Shown here piece after piece: positions 41,595 to 52,699 of a stretch of 64,000 nucleotides of DNA (positions within the stretch are counted from its first letter, which is position 1; every line of letters starts with the position of its first letter). The stretch spans positions 1,240,001 to 1,304,000 of the forward strand of contig NZ_AP022314.1 of the NCBI RefSeq assembly GCF_009936235.1, given 5' to 3'. Made by a program: the position numbers and the translations under genes. The notes below the pieces were generated by a model. The model had not been told where the DNA came from, made no database searches, and saw nothing but the letters and a program-made list of their open reading frames with translations. Origin of the DNA: Mycobacterium xenopi (lineage in GTDB: Bacteria > Actinomycetota > Actinomycetes > Mycobacteriales > Mycobacteriaceae).

Positions 41595-42689
41595 TCAGCC
41601 CGCGTAATTGCCGACGCTGAGACCCCGCTGGGCCAGCCAGGGCACCGGGTCGACACGCGTGGTGCCGCCGAGAAGCACCTCGAAATGCAGATGCGGGCCG
41701 GTGGAGTTACCGCGGTTGCCCATGGTGGCGATCTGATCGCCCGCCATCACCCGCTGGCCGACGCTGACCAGCGTGCTGTTGACGTGACCGTAGAGCGTGA
41801 CGGTTCCGTCGGCGTGGCGCAGCTTGACCCACATCCCGTAACCGGCGGTCGGGCCGGCATCGATGACCACACCGTCGGACACCGCCAGGATCGGGGTTCC
41901 GATCGAATTCGCGATGTCGATGCCGGCGTGCAGCACCCCCCAGCGGTATCCGAAGTTCGACGTGAAAATGCCCTTGGTCGGCATGACGAACAGTGGCTGC
42001 TGAAGCCGGGCCTCGCGTTGGGCGCGCTCCTGGGCGAAGGCGACTCCTTTGGCGAGCTCCTCGTTGTGCACCGCGATATTGGCGGCCGGCTTGACGGTGA
42101 TCATCTGCATGCCGCGTGCCGAGGTCGTCGTCGCCCCGCCGTTGAGGGGCGATGCGTCGGCGGCCAGCACCGTCTCGGTCTTGGCGGCATTGGACGGGTG
42201 GGTCGCCGAATGCGCAGCCGCCGCCGCGGCGCCTGCCGCCATCGCCGTGATCAGCACGCGTCCGCGCACCGCACTGCTAGCCGGCTTGCGATGCTGGCCA
42301 CGTCGCCAGGGGATGGCGGTGGTGTCCACATCGTCATCCAGCTCGTCGAGCTCTTCGGCCACCAGGTACGGATAGGAGTCGTCGGCGCAGCGCTCGATGC
42401 CGGGATCGGGCTCGCTTGGAGCGGCCAGCCAGAGCGGGGTCAGATCGTCGGTGTCGTCCAGGTCGTCCAGTTCGGGTGCCCGCAGGACCTGCACCTCGTT
42501 GTCGAAAGCGCAGTTGTCGCTGAAGTCCAGATCGTCGAGGCTGCCGAACTCGTTGAACGGGATGATGTCGGTGACCTCGTTGCGGTCGAGGTCTGGCCAG
42601 CGGTCAGCGGATCCGCGAGGGGCTCCGGCTGCAGGAGACCGGGCAAAACGATGCTGGGTCAACCTGGAAAGTCCTCGGGTCGTAACCAA
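41595..42689 (-). CDS. M23-family peptidoglycan endopeptidase-like protein (Rv0950c-like)
   Basis: About 364 residues: an acidic cytosolic N-terminus rich in DDLDD, one transmembrane anchor (VLITAMAAGAAAAAAHS, about residue 145-165), and an extracellular LytM/M23 domain. The domain has TSNFGYRWGVLHAGIDIANS (HxxxD zinc site) and TGPHLHFEVLLGG (HxH), with YGHVNS between, so the zinc ligands appear complete. The start is uncertain: TTG at 42689 is proposed because a longer frame would run through the CRP-like site at 42765-42780. It is divergent from sucC. Probable role in cell-wall remodelling at the outer face of the membrane. Confidence 0.85.
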   Translation of the reverse strand: MVTTRGLSRLTQHRFARSPAAGAPRGSADRWPDLDRNEVTDIIPFNEFGSLDDLDFSDNCAFDNEVQVLRAPELDDLDDTDDLTPLWLAAPSEPDPGIERCADDSYPYLVAEELDELDDDVDTTAIPWRRGQHRKPASSAVRGRVLITAMAAGAAAAAAHSATHPSNAAKTETVLAADASPLNGGATTTSARGMQMITVKPAANIAVHNEELAKGVAFAQERAQREARLQQPLFVMPTKGIFTSNFGYRWGVLHAGIDIANSIGTPILAVSDGVVIDAGPTAGYGMWVKLRHADGTVTLYGHVNSTLVSVGQRVMAGDQIATMGNRGNSTGPHLHFEVLLGGTTRVDPVPWLAQRGLSVGNYAG

Positions 42690-42764
42690 AGCGTTATCTG
42701 GACCCTGAGACGTTAACCACTTTCGGACATATGTGGCAACCGATGCCGAAAATCCAGCCGGGAT

Positions 42765-42780
42765 TGTGATCTGAATCACT
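42765..42780. promoter_or_regulatory. CRP-like binding site between the M23 peptidase gene and sucC
   Basis: TGTGATCTGAATCACT matches the mycobacterial CRP (Rv3676) consensus TGTGANNNNNNTCACA except the last base. It lies in the divergent gap, about 76 bp upstream of the peptidase start used here and 135 bp upstream of sucC, so it could serve either gene. Confidence 0.65.
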
Positions 42781-42914
42781 CGAGCTGCCCGGTGACCTGC
42801 ACCACATCGACGGATGCGGCGTCAGGGCGCTTCAGCCGTGTCGATACAGTTCCCCGCAGGCGTGGTGCGCTACCACAGCCCGACGATGCACAGGCCGATA
42901 CAGACAGTGAGCCA

Positions 42915-44078
42915 ATGGATCTTTTCGAGTACCAGGCGAAGGAGTTATTCGCCAAACACAACGTGCCCACCACCCCGGGACGGGTGACCGACAGCGCCGA
43001 TGACGCCAAGGCGATCGCCGAGGAGATCGGCCGCCCGGTGATGGTCAAAGCGCAGGTCAAAACGGGCGGCCGCGGCAAGGCCGGCGGCGTGAAGTACGCC
43101 GCCACACCCGAGGACGCCTATAGGCATGCCAACAACATCCTGGGTCTGGATATCAAGGGCCACATCGTGAAGAAATTGCTGGTATCCGAGGCCAGCGACA
43201 TCGCCGAGGAGTACTACGTCTCCTTCCTGCTCGACCGCGCCAATCGGACTTACCTGGCGATGTGCTCGGTGGAAGGCGGCATGGAGATCGAAGAGGTCGC
43301 TGCCACCAAACCCGAGCGGCTGGCCAAGATTCCGGTTAGCGCAGTCAAGGGTGTCGACCTGGAGTTCGCCCGGTCCATCGCCGAGCAGGGTCATCTGCCC
43401 AGCGAGGTGCTCGACGCCGCGGCGGTCACGATTCACAAGCTCTGGGAGCTGTTCGTCGCCGAGGACGCCACCCTGGTCGAGGTCAACCCGTTGGTGCGCA
43501 CTCCCGACGATCAGATCCTGGCGCTGGACGCCAAGATCACCCTCGACGCCAACGCCGCCTTCCGCCAGCCGGGTCACGCCGAGTTCGAGGACCGCGACGC
43601 CACCGATCCACTCGAGTTGAAAGCCAAGGAGAACGACCTCAACTACGTCAAGCTTGACGGGCAGGTCGGCATCATCGGCAACGGCGCCGGTTTGGTGATG
43701 TCGACCCTGGACGTCGTGGCCTATGCCGGGGAAAAACACGGCGGGGTCAAACCTGCGAACTTCCTCGACATCGGTGGGGGCGCGTCCGCCGAGGTGATGG
43801 CCGCCGGCCTCGACGTGGTCCTGGGCGACCAGCAGGTCAAGAGCGTGTTCGTCAACGTGTTCGGCGGCATCACCGCGTGTGACGCGGTCGCGACCGGCAT
43901 CGTCACGGCGCTGCGGATGCTCGGCGACGCGGCCACCAAGCCGCTGGTGGTGCGCCTCGACGGCAACAACGTCGACGAGGGCCGGCGCATCCTGGCCGAA
44001 GCCAACCACCCTCTCGTCACGCTGGTACCCACCATGGACGAGGCCGCCGACAAGGCCGCCGAGTTGGCGAGCGCCTGA
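42915..44078 (+). CDS. sucC: Succinate-CoA ligase, beta subunit
   Basis: A 387-residue ADP-forming succinyl-CoA synthetase beta subunit of the TCA cycle. ATP-grasp regions include [18 protein letters not shown] at the start, [25 protein letters not shown] and [14 protein letters not shown], then [13 protein letters not shown]. The ATG at 42915 begins at the universal MDLFEYQAK. It is followed after 68 bp by sucD, with a repeat copy in the gap. Likely controlled from the divergent region holding the CRP-like site. Confidence 0.97.
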   Translation: MDLFEYQAKELFAKHNVPTTPGRVTDSADDAKAIAEEIGRPVMVKAQVKTGGRGKAGGVKYAATPEDAYRHANNILGLDIKGHIVKKLLVSEASDIAEEYYVSFLLDRANRTYLAMCSVEGGMEIEEVAATKPERLAKIPVSAVKGVDLEFARSIAEQGHLPSEVLDAAAVTIHKLWELFVAEDATLVEVNPLVRTPDDQILALDAKITLDANAAFRQPGHAEFEDRDATDPLELKAKENDLNYVKLDGQVGIIGNGAGLVMSTLDVVAYAGEKHGGVKPANFLDIGGGASAEVMAAGLDVVLGDQQVKSVFVNVFGGITACDAVATGIVTALRMLGDAATKPLVVRLDGNNVDEGRRILAEANHPLVTLVPTMDEAADKAAELASA

Positions 44079-44081
44079 CGT

Positions 44082-44124
44082 GGCGATCGCAAGCGCGGCG
44101 AAGCCGGGTGCAGCGGGTCGCCAC
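44082..44124 (-). repeat. Single diverged copy of the 55-bp repeat between sucC and sucD
   Basis: About 43 bp matching the reverse complement of the 34181-34510 unit with three mismatches; the shared core includes AGCGCGGCGAAGCCGGG. It starts 4 bp after the sucC stop and ends 22 bp before the sucD ATG. Lying in an operon gap, it resembles the way mycobacterial MIRU-type elements sit between co-transcribed genes. Confidence 0.85.
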
Positions 44125-44146
44125 TAAGAGGAAGGACGCGTAACTG

Positions 44147-45057
<911 letters not shown>

Positions 45058-45061
<4 letters not shown>

Positions 45062-46587
45062 CCCTCGATCCGCACACGCCCGTCGTCGTCGGCGTAGGGC
45101 AGGCCGCCGAGCGGATCGATGACCCCTACTACCGCGCGATGTCGGCGGTCGAGCTGGCGGCCGCTGCGGCGCGGGCCACGCTGGAGGACTGCGGCGCCGA
45201 TGCCGCCAAGGTGGCCGCCGCGATCGACACCGTGGCCGGTGTGCGGCAATTCGAGATCTCCGGGCCGGCGCAGGCGGTTTTAGGCAAGTCCAACAACTAT
45301 CCGCGGTCGGTGGCGCAGCGGATCGACGCCGATCCCGGCCGCGCCATCCTGGAGATCGTCGGTGGCCAGGGTCCGCAGCACCTGATCAACGAGCTTGCCG
45401 GCGAAATCGCCCGGGGGCGTTGCGAAGTCGCGCTGATCTTCGGCTCCGACGCCACCTCGACCACCCGTTATTTCGCCGGCTTGGACAACCGGCCGGACTT
45501 TTCCGAGACGGTCGAGGGCTCGCTCGAAGACCGCGGCCACGGGCTGGAAGGGCTCATCAGCCGCTACACGGTCATCCACGGCCTGGTCGACGCCCCAACG
45601 CAGTACGGGCTGCTGGAAAATGCCCGCCGGGCGTGGACGGGTCTGGGTCCGGCGGAGTATTTGCGCTCGATGGGCGAGCTGTTCGCGCCGTTTACCAAGG
45701 TGGCCGCGGCCAATCCGTTCGCGGCTGCGCCGGTGGAACGCAGCGTCGAGGAACTGATCACCGTCACCGAAAGCAACCGGATGATTGCCGAGCCCTACCC
45801 ACGGTTGCTGGTTGCCCGGGATCAGGTGAACCAGGGGGCGGCTGCACTGCTGATGTCGGTGGGGGCCGCGCAGCGGCTGGGTGTGCCACCGGAGAACTGG
45901 GTGTATCTGCACGGCCACGCCGACCTGGCTGAGCAAAGTCTGCTGGACCGCCCCGACCTGGGGCATGCGCCGTCGGCGGTGATGGCGGTGCGAGAAGCGC
46001 TGCGGGTGGCCGGCATCGGCATCGACGACGTGGCCACCTTCGACCTCTACAGCTGTTTCCCGGTGGTGGTATTTAACATCTGCGACGGCATGGGCATCGC
46101 GCCGGACGACCCGCGGGGGCTGACCCTCACCGGCGGGCTGCCGTTCTTCGGCGGTGCCGGCAACAACTATTCGATGCATGGTGTGGCCGAGACGGTTGTG
46201 CGGATGAGAAGTGCGCCAGGGCAATTCGGACTTGTCGGCGCTAACGGCGGCATCATGAGCAAATACTCGGTCGGCGTGTACTCCACTACTCCCTTGGAGT
46301 GGAAGCCGGACCGCAGTGCGCAGCTGCAGGCGGAGATCGACGCGTGGCCTTCGGTGGCGGTGACCGAACATCCCGACGGTGGCGGCGTCGTGGAGACTTA
46401 CACGGTCCGCCGGGACAACGGGCGGCTGACGGGGATCATCGTCGGCCGGCTCGACGCCGACAACAGCCGGTTTCTTGCCACCACCGAGGACAAGGAGCTG
46501 ATCGCGCTGCTCACCGACGGCGATCCGCTCGGACAACCGGTTTCAGTGCGCTCCTTCGACTACGGCAACCGCTGTTTACCTCGTTGA
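45058..46587 (+). CDS. Thiolase-fold acyl-CoA acetyltransferase-like protein lacking the catalytic Cys
   Basis: A 509-residue thiolase-superfamily protein with a C-terminal OB-like extension ([20 protein letters not shown] onward). Thiolase core segments are [27 protein letters not shown] and [20 protein letters not shown]. Where active thiolases have the nucleophilic Cys it reads [17 protein letters not shown], and the second Cys region reads [16 protein letters not shown]; neither contains Cys, so classical thiolysis is unlikely. It starts GTG, overlapping the sucD stop by 4 bp, so translation is coupled to the succinyl-CoA synthetase subunits. It may be a lipid-transfer/thiolase-like protein acting on CoA esters. 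Confidence 0.82.
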
Positions 46588-46588
46588 C

Positions 46589-46638
46589 CAGACGCAGACT
46601 CGCATTGTTCGGGCAACGATCGTGCGATTCTGCGTCTG
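46589..46638. terminator. Long hairpin between convergent genes, probable bidirectional terminator
   Basis: CAGACGCAGACTCGCA (46589-46604) pairs with TGCGATTCTGCGTCTG (46623-46638): 15 of 16 pairs with an 18-nt loop. It sits between the thiolase-like stop (46587) and the stop of the convergent F420 oxidoreductase (46645). There is no U-run, as is common for mycobacterial terminators. A related GCGATTCTGCG motif follows the Rv0954-like stop at 48692. Confidence 0.65.
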
Positions 46639-46644
46639 CTCGCG

Positions 46645-47493
46645 CTAGGCGGCAGCGGCGAGCTTGCCGGCCAGGCGTTCGACGTAGGCGGCCACTTCCT
46701 GCTCGGATCGGTCAGGCAACCCGAAAAGCACTTCGGTGACGCCCAATTCGGCCCAGTGGGCAAGTTTTTCAGGCACCGGCTTGAAGTCCAGGGCCACAAT
46801 TTGCGGCGCGCCTCTGCGCCCGGCGCTTGCCCAAACGTCCTGCAATAGCTTGACCGGCTCGTCGATGTCCACGTCGCGGGGAGTGGTGATCCAGCCGTCG
46901 GCGCTGCGGACAATCCACCTGAAGTTCTTCTCGGTGCCCGCGGCGCCGACCAACACCGGGATGTGTCGCTGCACCGGTTTGGGCCAAGCCCAGCTAGGTC
47001 CGAAGTGGACGAATTCTCCCTCATAGGCGGCTTCTTCTTGGGTCCACAAGGCTCTCATCGCCTCGATATATTCGCGCAGCATCGTGCGCCTGCGCCCGGG
47101 TGGGACGCCGTGGTCGGCGAGTTCGTCGGTGTTCCAACCGAATCCGACGCCGAGACTCACCCGGCCACCCGACAAATGGTCGAGGGTGGCGATGGATTTC
47201 GCCAAGGTAATCGGGTCGTGCTCGACGGGCAGCGCCACCGCGGTGGCCAGGCGCACCCGGGAGGTGACTGCGCACGCCGTGCCCAGGCTCACCCATGGAT
47301 CCAGGGTGCGCATGTACCGGTCGTCGGGAAGCGACGCGTCACCCGTCGTGGGATGCGCGGCCTGCCGCTTGACCGGAATGTGAGTGTGCTCGGGCACATA
47401 GAAGGTGTGGAAGCCATGGTCTTCGGCGAGGCGCGCGGCCGCCGCTGGGGTGATGCCGCGGTCGCTGGTGAAAAGCACAAGCCCGTGATCCAT
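46645..47493 (-). CDS. LLM-class F420-dependent oxidoreductase (Rv0953c-like)
   Basis: A 282-residue F420-type luciferase-fold oxidoreductase, the same length as I recall for M. tuberculosis Rv0953c. It has MDHGLVLFTSDRGITPAAAA at the start, TFYVPEHTHIPVKR, GGRVSLGVGFGWNTDELADH and HIPVLVGAAGTEKNFRWIVR. The ATG at 47493 is supported by this length and by a KstR-like site 10-23 bp upstream. Rv0953c has been reported in the KstR regulon, so a role in sterol metabolism is plausible. Substrate unknown. Confidence 0.9.
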   Translation of the reverse strand: MDHGLVLFTSDRGITPAAAARLAEDHGFHTFYVPEHTHIPVKRQAAHPTTGDASLPDDRYMRTLDPWVSLGTACAVTSRVRLATAVALPVEHDPITLAKSIATLDHLSGGRVSLGVGFGWNTDELADHGVPPGRRRTMLREYIEAMRALWTQEEAAYEGEFVHFGPSWAWPKPVQRHIPVLVGAAGTEKNFRWIVRSADGWITTPRDVDIDEPVKLLQDVWASAGRRGAPQIVALDFKPVPEKLAHWAELGVTEVLFGLPDRSEQEVAAYVERLAGKLAAAA

Positions 47494-47502
47494 GCCGAGA
47501 AT

Positions 47503-47516
47503 TAGAACGTGTTCAC
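47503..47516 (-). promoter_or_regulatory. KstR-like operator upstream of the Rv0953c-like gene
   Basis: On the minus strand GTGAACACGTTCTA fits TNNAACANGTTNTA at every fixed base but the first. It lies 10-23 bp upstream of the ATG at 47493, a position that would block initiation of transcription. Confidence 0.6.
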
Positions 47517-47745
47517 CCACCGCGAGCAAGCGGCGCCGGTAGAAGCTGCGATGACACGCCAGTCGCCGCGACACCCCCGCCGCCAGGTGCGCTAGCGTGG
47601 ATGGTCGAATCGCGTCGCAACGCCTGCCCTGACAAGTCACGGCGTTAATGGAGCGGTCCACGCAGCGTCGCGCGGAAGCGGCGCCCTGGGGATACAGCGT
47701 CGCAACACAGTGGCGCCCCAACGGCACTGATGCACAGGAGAAGCC

Positions 47746-48687
47746 ATGACGTACTCGCCCGGTAGCCCCGGATATCCACCCGCGCAGTCCCCCGGTTCCT
47801 ACGGCGGCTCCCCACAGTCGTTCGCCAAATCCGATGACGGCGCCAGCAAGCTGCAGCTGTATCTGACCGTCGCGGTGGTGGCGCTCGGCCTGGCGGCCTA
47901 CCTGGCGAGTTTCGGTCCCATGTTCACCATCAGCGCCGACCTGGGGCCATCCGGAAGCGATCTGTCAGGCGGTGGCGGCGGCTTGGCGATCGTTGCGGCC
48001 CTGCTGGCGGCGCTGTTAGCGGCGGTGGGTCTGCTACCCAAGGCAAAGAACTACACCGCCGTCGTCGGCGCGGTGGCGGTGGTAGGCGCCTTGCTGGCGA
48101 TCTCTCAGGCGCTCAGCAGGCCCAGCGGCTTCTCGATCGGCTGGGCGCTGTGGTTTGTGCTGGCTTGCACGGTGGCGCAGGCGATCGTCGCGGTTGGAGC
48201 ACTTTTGCTGGACGCCGGCGTCGTCACCCCGCCCGCGCCGCGGCCCAGATACGACCAGTACGCGCAGTATGGGCAGTACGGCACCCAGCCCGGCGGATAT
48301 TACGGCCAGGCCGGCGGGCAGCAACACGCCCCGTTTCAGCATCATGGGCAGCAGCCGTCCCCGCAGCCTTCCGGCTATGGGTCGCAGTACGGCGGTTATT
48401 CCGGCCCGTCCACTGGCGGATTCGGCGCGGTCGGTCACCAGCAGGGCGCGCAGACGGGCCCGCAGCAGCAGTCTTCGCAGCAAGGTCCGCCCACTCCGCC
48501 GACCGGATTCCCCAGCTATGGCCAGCCGCCGTCTGGGTCTGGCCAGGGTGCTCAAGGTCACGGCCAAGGCAACTCCGGAAACCAGGGGGGAACCGGCCAG
48601 GGCCAGCAGCAGAGCCAGGGCCAGCAGCAGGGCCAGGGCCAGCAGCCGCAGTCGCCGTCCTCGCCATCGGGCCCACCGCCGTCCTAG
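47746..48687 (+). CDS. Divisome-associated membrane protein with Gln/Pro/Gly-rich tail (Rv0954-like)
   Basis: A 313-residue protein. A short Pro/Gly/Ser-rich N-terminus precedes four transmembrane helices (about residues 38-155; for example [20 protein letters not shown] and [18 protein letters not shown]), then a long low-complexity C-terminal tail with many QQ, QGQ and YGQ units. M. tuberculosis Rv0954 has this form and has been linked to the divisome. The DNA for the last 35 residues is a near-perfect short tandem repeat of GGCCAGCAG/GGCCAGGGC units, so tail length may vary among strains. It is followed 49 bp later by perM. Confidence 0.87.
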   Translation: MTYSPGSPGYPPAQSPGSYGGSPQSFAKSDDGASKLQLYLTVAVVALGLAAYLASFGPMFTISADLGPSGSDLSGGGGGLAIVAALLAALLAAVGLLPKAKNYTAVVGAVAVVGALLAISQALSRPSGFSIGWALWFVLACTVAQAIVAVGALLLDAGVVTPPAPRPRYDQYAQYGQYGTQPGGYYGQAGGQQHAPFQHHGQQPSPQPSGYGSQYGGYSGPSTGGFGAVGHQQGAQTGPQQQSSQQGPPTPPTGFPSYGQPPSGSGQGAQGHGQGNSGNQGGTGQGQQQSQGQQQGQGQQPQSPSSPSGPPPS

Positions 48688-48736
48688 CCAGGCGATTCTG
48701 CGCCTAGCCAGCCACCTGCGCGAAGACTGACCACAG

Positions 48737-50056
48737 GTGCAAAACAGTCGAGCAGCGAGCGCACACCAGGCGCGCGAGCTTCTGCGGGTGGCGTTCGGGC
48801 CGGCTGTCGTGGCGCTGGTCGTCATCGCCGCGGTCACGCTGCTGCAGCTGCTGATCGCCAACAGCGACATGACCGGCGCGCTGGGCGCCATCGCCAGCAT
48901 GTGGCTCGGGGTGCACGATGTGCCGATTTCCATCGGCGGCCGTCAACTAGGGGTGATGCCCCTGCTTCCGGTGCTGCTGATGGTGTGGGCGACAGCGCGA
49001 ACCACCGCACTGGCCACACCACCGGCGGCGTCTTGGTTCGTCATCCGCTGGATCGTGGCCTCAGCACTGGGTGGGCCGTTGCTTTGTGCGGCGATCTCGC
49101 TGGCCGTCATTCACGATGCCGCCTCGGTGATCACCGAGCTTCAAACCCCCAATGCGTTGCGCGCATTTGCCAGCGTGCTGGTGGTGCACGCGATCGGTGC
49201 CGCCGTCGGGGTGGGATCGAAAGTCGGGCCCCGGCTGCTGGCGGCCTCGCCGTTGCCGGGGTGGCTGGGCGGTTCGCTGCGCGCGGCAGCGGCGGGAGTG
49301 TTGGCGCTGATCGGACTGTCGGGGCTGGTGACGGCGGTATCGCTGGTTGTGCACTGGGCGAGGATGCATGAGCTCTACGCGATCACCGACTCGGTATTCG
49401 GCCAATTCAGTCTCACGGTGTTGTCGGTGCTCTATGCGCCGAACGTCATCGTTGGCGCGACCGCGGTCGCGGTGGGGTCCAGCGCCCACGTGGGGTTCGC
49501 GACGTTTAGTTCGTTCACCGTTTTCGGCGGCGACATCCCGTCCCTGCCGGTCTTGGCCGCGACCCCGGCACCGCCGCTCGACCCGGTGTGGGTCGGATTG
49601 CTGATCATTGGCGCCTCGTCGGGTGTGGCGGTGGGACAGCAATGCGCGCGACACCCGTTGCCGCTGGCGCCCGCGATGGGCAAGCTGCTGTCGGCGGCGG
49701 TGCTCGCGGCGCTGACGATGGCGCTGCTCGGTTACGCCGCCGGCGGAGAGCTGGGCAACTTCGGCGGCGTCGGCGTGGACCAGGCAACCTTCGGGATCGC
49801 GGTATTCCTCTGGTTCTCGGTTGTCGGCGCGATCACCGTGGCAATGGCCAACGGGATCCAGCGCGAACCCGCCGGACCTAAGTTCCGGCCGCAACCCGCA
49901 GAGGAGGTCGCCGCCGAGACACCGACGCCCTCCCAACCGGACCGCGACGACGCCGGCCCTGACATTGCCGATGAAGACACGCTGCTCCCTGTCGACGACG
50001 CACAAGACGACACCGGCCCGACGAGCGCCGAACAGTCGCCGAACGATTCAGATTGA
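48737..50056 (+). CDS. perM: PerM-like integral membrane protein (Rv0955)
   Basis: A 439-residue polytopic membrane protein with about eight to ten helices (such as [20 protein letters not shown] and [19 protein letters not shown]) and an acidic cytosolic C-terminal tail ([18 protein letters not shown] onward). It matches M. tuberculosis PerM (DUF6350), needed for cell division under low magnesium and for persistence, where it stabilises FtsB. Translation starts at GTG. It lies between the divisome-associated Rv0954-like gene and purN, as in M. tuberculosis. Confidence 0.9.
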   Translation: MQNSRAASAHQARELLRVAFGPAVVALVVIAAVTLLQLLIANSDMTGALGAIASMWLGVHDVPISIGGRQLGVMPLLPVLLMVWATARTTALATPPAASWFVIRWIVASALGGPLLCAAISLAVIHDAASVITELQTPNALRAFASVLVVHAIGAAVGVGSKVGPRLLAASPLPGWLGGSLRAAAAGVLALIGLSGLVTAVSLVVHWARMHELYAITDSVFGQFSLTVLSVLYAPNVIVGATAVAVGSSAHVGFATFSSFTVFGGDIPSLPVLAATPAPPLDPVWVGLLIIGASSGVAVGQQCARHPLPLAPAMGKLLSAAVLAALTMALLGYAAGGELGNFGGVGVDQATFGIAVFLWFSVVGAITVAMANGIQREPAGPKFRPQPAEEVAAETPTPSQPDRDDAGPDIADEDTLLPVDDAQDDTGPTSAEQSPNDSD

Positions 50057-50123
50057 GCCGCGATTGTCCGGTTCCTCCTCGCGCCGCGGGCGGCGCGCAT
50101 CGTCACCGGACTAGGCTCGCCGT

Positions 50124-50756
50124 GTGCAGCAGCAACCGCTCCGCGTGCCCCCGAGCGCACCGGCACGGCTGGTGGTGCTGGCCTCGGGTACCGGTACGCT
50201 GCTCGCTTCACTGCTGGAGGCGGCCGCCGGAGAATACCCGGCGCGGGTGGTCGCCGTCGGCGCCGACCGCGACTGCCGGGCCGTCGAAATCGCCACGGCC
50301 GCATCCCTGCCCACCTTCATCGTCCGGCTCGCCGACCACCCCGACCGTGATGCCTGGGACACGGCCCTCACCGCTGCCACCGCAGCGCATACCCCAGACC
50401 TGATCGTGTCCGCTGGATTCATGAAAATCCTTGGTCCACAGTTTCTTTCGCATTACTCGGGACGGATCGTCAACAGCCATCCGGCGTTACTGCCCGCGTT
50501 CCCGGGTTCGCATGCCGTGGCCGACGCGCTGGCCTACGGAGTGAAGGTCACCGGCTGCACGGTCCACCTGATCGATGCCGGTATCGACACCGGACCGATA
50601 CTGGCGCAACAGGCCGTTCCCGTCCTCGACGGCGACGACGAAGAGACCCTGCATGAGCGCATCAAAGTAGTGGAACGGCGGTTGTTGGTGGAGGTGGTGG
50701 CTGCGGTGGCAACCAGCGGAGTGACGTGGATCGGACGAAAGGCAACCATAGGATGA
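50124..50756 (+). CDS. purN: Phosphoribosylglycinamide formyltransferase
   Basis: A 210-residue GART enzyme that transfers formyl from 10-formyl-THF to GAR in purine synthesis. It has [19 protein letters not shown], the catalytic region [20 protein letters not shown] (Asn and His), and [20 protein letters not shown] with the catalytic Asp. The start is GTG, leading into [20 protein letters not shown]. Its stop overlaps the purH ATG (ATGA), so the two enzymes are translationally coupled. Confidence 0.96.
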   Translation: MQQQPLRVPPSAPARLVVLASGTGTLLASLLEAAAGEYPARVVAVGADRDCRAVEIATAASLPTFIVRLADHPDRDAWDTALTAATAAHTPDLIVSAGFMKILGPQFLSHYSGRIVNSHPALLPAFPGSHAVADALAYGVKVTGCTVHLIDAGIDTGPILAQQAVPVLDGDDEETLHERIKVVERRLLVEVVAAVATSGVTWIGRKATIG

Positions 50757-52339
50757 GCATCGACGACGACGGGCAAGGCACAGCGAGACGGCCGATCCGC
50801 CGCGCGTTGATCAGTGTCTACGACAAGACCGGGCTAGTCGACCTTGCCCGTGGTCTGCATCAAGCCGGGGTCGATATTGTCTCCACCGGCTCGACGGCGA
50901 AAACCATTGCCGACCGGGGTATCCCAGTCACGCCGGTGGAAGAGCTGACCGGTTTTCCCGAGGTGCTCGACGGCCGGGTCAAGACGCTGCATCCCCGCGT
51001 GCATGCCGGACTACTCGCCGACCTGCGGAAACCCCAGCATGCGGCAGCACTGGAGCAACTGGGCATCGCGGCGTTCGAGCTAGTGGTAGTCAACCTGTAT
51101 CCGTTCACCCAGACTGTGGACTCCGGCGCCGGGATCGACGACTGCGTCGAGCAGATCGACATCGGCGGACCGTCGATGATCCGTGCTGCCGCCAAGAACC
51201 ATCCCAGTGTGGCGGTGGTAGTCGACCCGTCCGGGTATGACGGTGTGCTGGCTGCGGTCCGCAAGGGCGGGTTCACGCTTTCTGAACGAAAACATCTGGC
51301 GGCGATGGCATTTCGACACACCGCCGAGTATGACGTCGCCGTCGCGAGTTGGATGCAGACAGTGCTCGCACCGGAGCAGCCGCCGGTCGCCTTCCCGGTG
51401 TGGTTTGCTCGAACATGGCGACGCTCGGCGCTGCTGCGCTACGGCGAAAACCCGCACCAGGAGGCCGCGCTCTACCGCGACACCAGCGCGGGGCCCGGGC
51501 TGGCGCAAGCTGAGCAGCTGCACGGAAAAGAGATGTCCTACAACAACTTCACAGACGCCGACGCTGCCTGGCGGGCCGCGTTCGACCACGAGCAGATATG
51601 CGTGGCGATCATCAAGCACGCCAACCCGTGCGGAATTGCGATCTCGTCGGTCTCGGTCGCAGACGCCCACCGCAAGGCGCACGAATGCGACCCGCTCAGC
51701 GCGTTCGGCGGCGTGATCGCGGCCAACACCGAGGTCAGCGTCGAGATGGCCGAGTATGTGAACACTATCTTCACCGAGGTCATCGTGGCACCGGCCTATG
51801 CTCCCGGCGCGGTCGATGTGCTGGCACGCAAGAAAAACATCCGCATACTGGTGGCCCCCCAGCCGACACGCGGCGGGACCGAGCTACGTCAAGTCAGCGG
51901 CGGGTTGCTGATCCAGCAACGCGACCGCCTCGACGCGCCCGGCGATAACCCGGCCAACTGGACGCTAGCAGCCGGCTCAGCGGCCGACCCAAATACCATG
52001 GCGGACTTGCTTTTTGCGTGGCGGGCTTGCCGCGCGGTGAAATCCAACGCGATCGTGATCGCGGCCGACGGTGCCACGATCGGCGTGGGCATGGGCCAAG
52101 TAAACCGAGTCGACGCAGCGCGGTTGGCGGTCGAACGCGGGGGTGAGCGAGTGCGCGGAGCGGTCGCGGCCTCCGACGCGTTCTTCCCATTCCCAGACGG
52201 GCTCGAGACGTTGGCGGCGGCGGGGGTTACCGCGATCGTGCATCCCGGTGGCTCGGTACGCGACGACGAGGTGACCGCTGCCGCAGCCAAGGCCGGAGTG
52301 ACGCTGTATCTCACCGGCGCACGGCATTTTTCGCACTAG
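50753..52339 (+). CDS. purH: Bifunctional AICAR transformylase / IMP cyclohydrolase
   Basis: A 528-residue PurH catalysing the last two steps of IMP synthesis. The N-terminal cyclohydrolase (about 15-200) has [28 protein letters not shown] and [15 protein letters not shown]. The transformylase part has [16 protein letters not shown], the catalytic Lys-His in [14 protein letters not shown] and [14 protein letters not shown]. The start ATG overlaps the purN TGA. It is followed by a 360-bp gap. Confidence 0.97.
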   Translation: MSIDDDGQGTARRPIRRALISVYDKTGLVDLARGLHQAGVDIVSTGSTAKTIADRGIPVTPVEELTGFPEVLDGRVKTLHPRVHAGLLADLRKPQHAAALEQLGIAAFELVVVNLYPFTQTVDSGAGIDDCVEQIDIGGPSMIRAAAKNHPSVAVVVDPSGYDGVLAAVRKGGFTLSERKHLAAMAFRHTAEYDVAVASWMQTVLAPEQPPVAFPVWFARTWRRSALLRYGENPHQEAALYRDTSAGPGLAQAEQLHGKEMSYNNFTDADAAWRAAFDHEQICVAIIKHANPCGIAISSVSVADAHRKAHECDPLSAFGGVIAANTEVSVEMAEYVNTIFTEVIVAPAYAPGAVDVLARKKNIRILVAPQPTRGGTELRQVSGGLLIQQRDRLDAPGDNPANWTLAAGSAADPNTMADLLFAWRACRAVKSNAIVIAADGATIGVGMGQVNRVDAARLAVERGGERVRGAVAASDAFFPFPDGLETLAAAGVTAIVHPGGSVRDDEVTAAAAKAGVTLYLTGARHFSH

Positions 52340-52699
52340 GTACATCGTCGCGTGGCTACTTAATCGGCTGCTGAACCTTTAGCCCGCACAATACGATCCG
52401 GCGCAAACCCAGCGACACGACATGCCGATGCGCGTCCAGGCCGTCGGACGCGGCACCTCGATGCCCAAACAGGCTGCCCTGCCAGTAGCCGCCCGAAGGG
52501 GGCGCACGCCGGCCACGCCGGTCGGCACGGATGTACCGTACCGAGGGTATCGGGCACCGTCAGCGGCCGATGATGAGAGCCAGTCGCGCCATCGTGATGG
52601 CAGCCGGCCCACCCAGGCCGGTGACCCGCGTCGCCGTGAAGCGTGATCATCAGTAATCCAGGACACTGTGACGCCGAACGCGGGCCGTCGTAGCGTGGA
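52340..52699. other. 360-bp intergenic gap after purH
   Basis: No convincing gene is visible. The minus strand has an open frame (52379-52666) without recognisable motifs. Around 52532 there is GTACCGTAC followed by GAGGGTATCGG, a small palindromic patch. It must include the promoter of the Rv0958-like gene, since purH ends 360 bp away. Confidence 0.6.

Noticed and set aside
42859..42876. GTGGT-N5-ACCAC palindrome 40 bp upstream of sucC as a regulator site
   Set aside because: Short arms and no match to a regulator motif I know; the CRP-like site nearby is far stronger.
52379..52666. 95-codon minus-strand gene in the purH downstream gap
   Set aside because: No recognisable domain, no ribosome site and alternative frames equally open; treated as non-coding.
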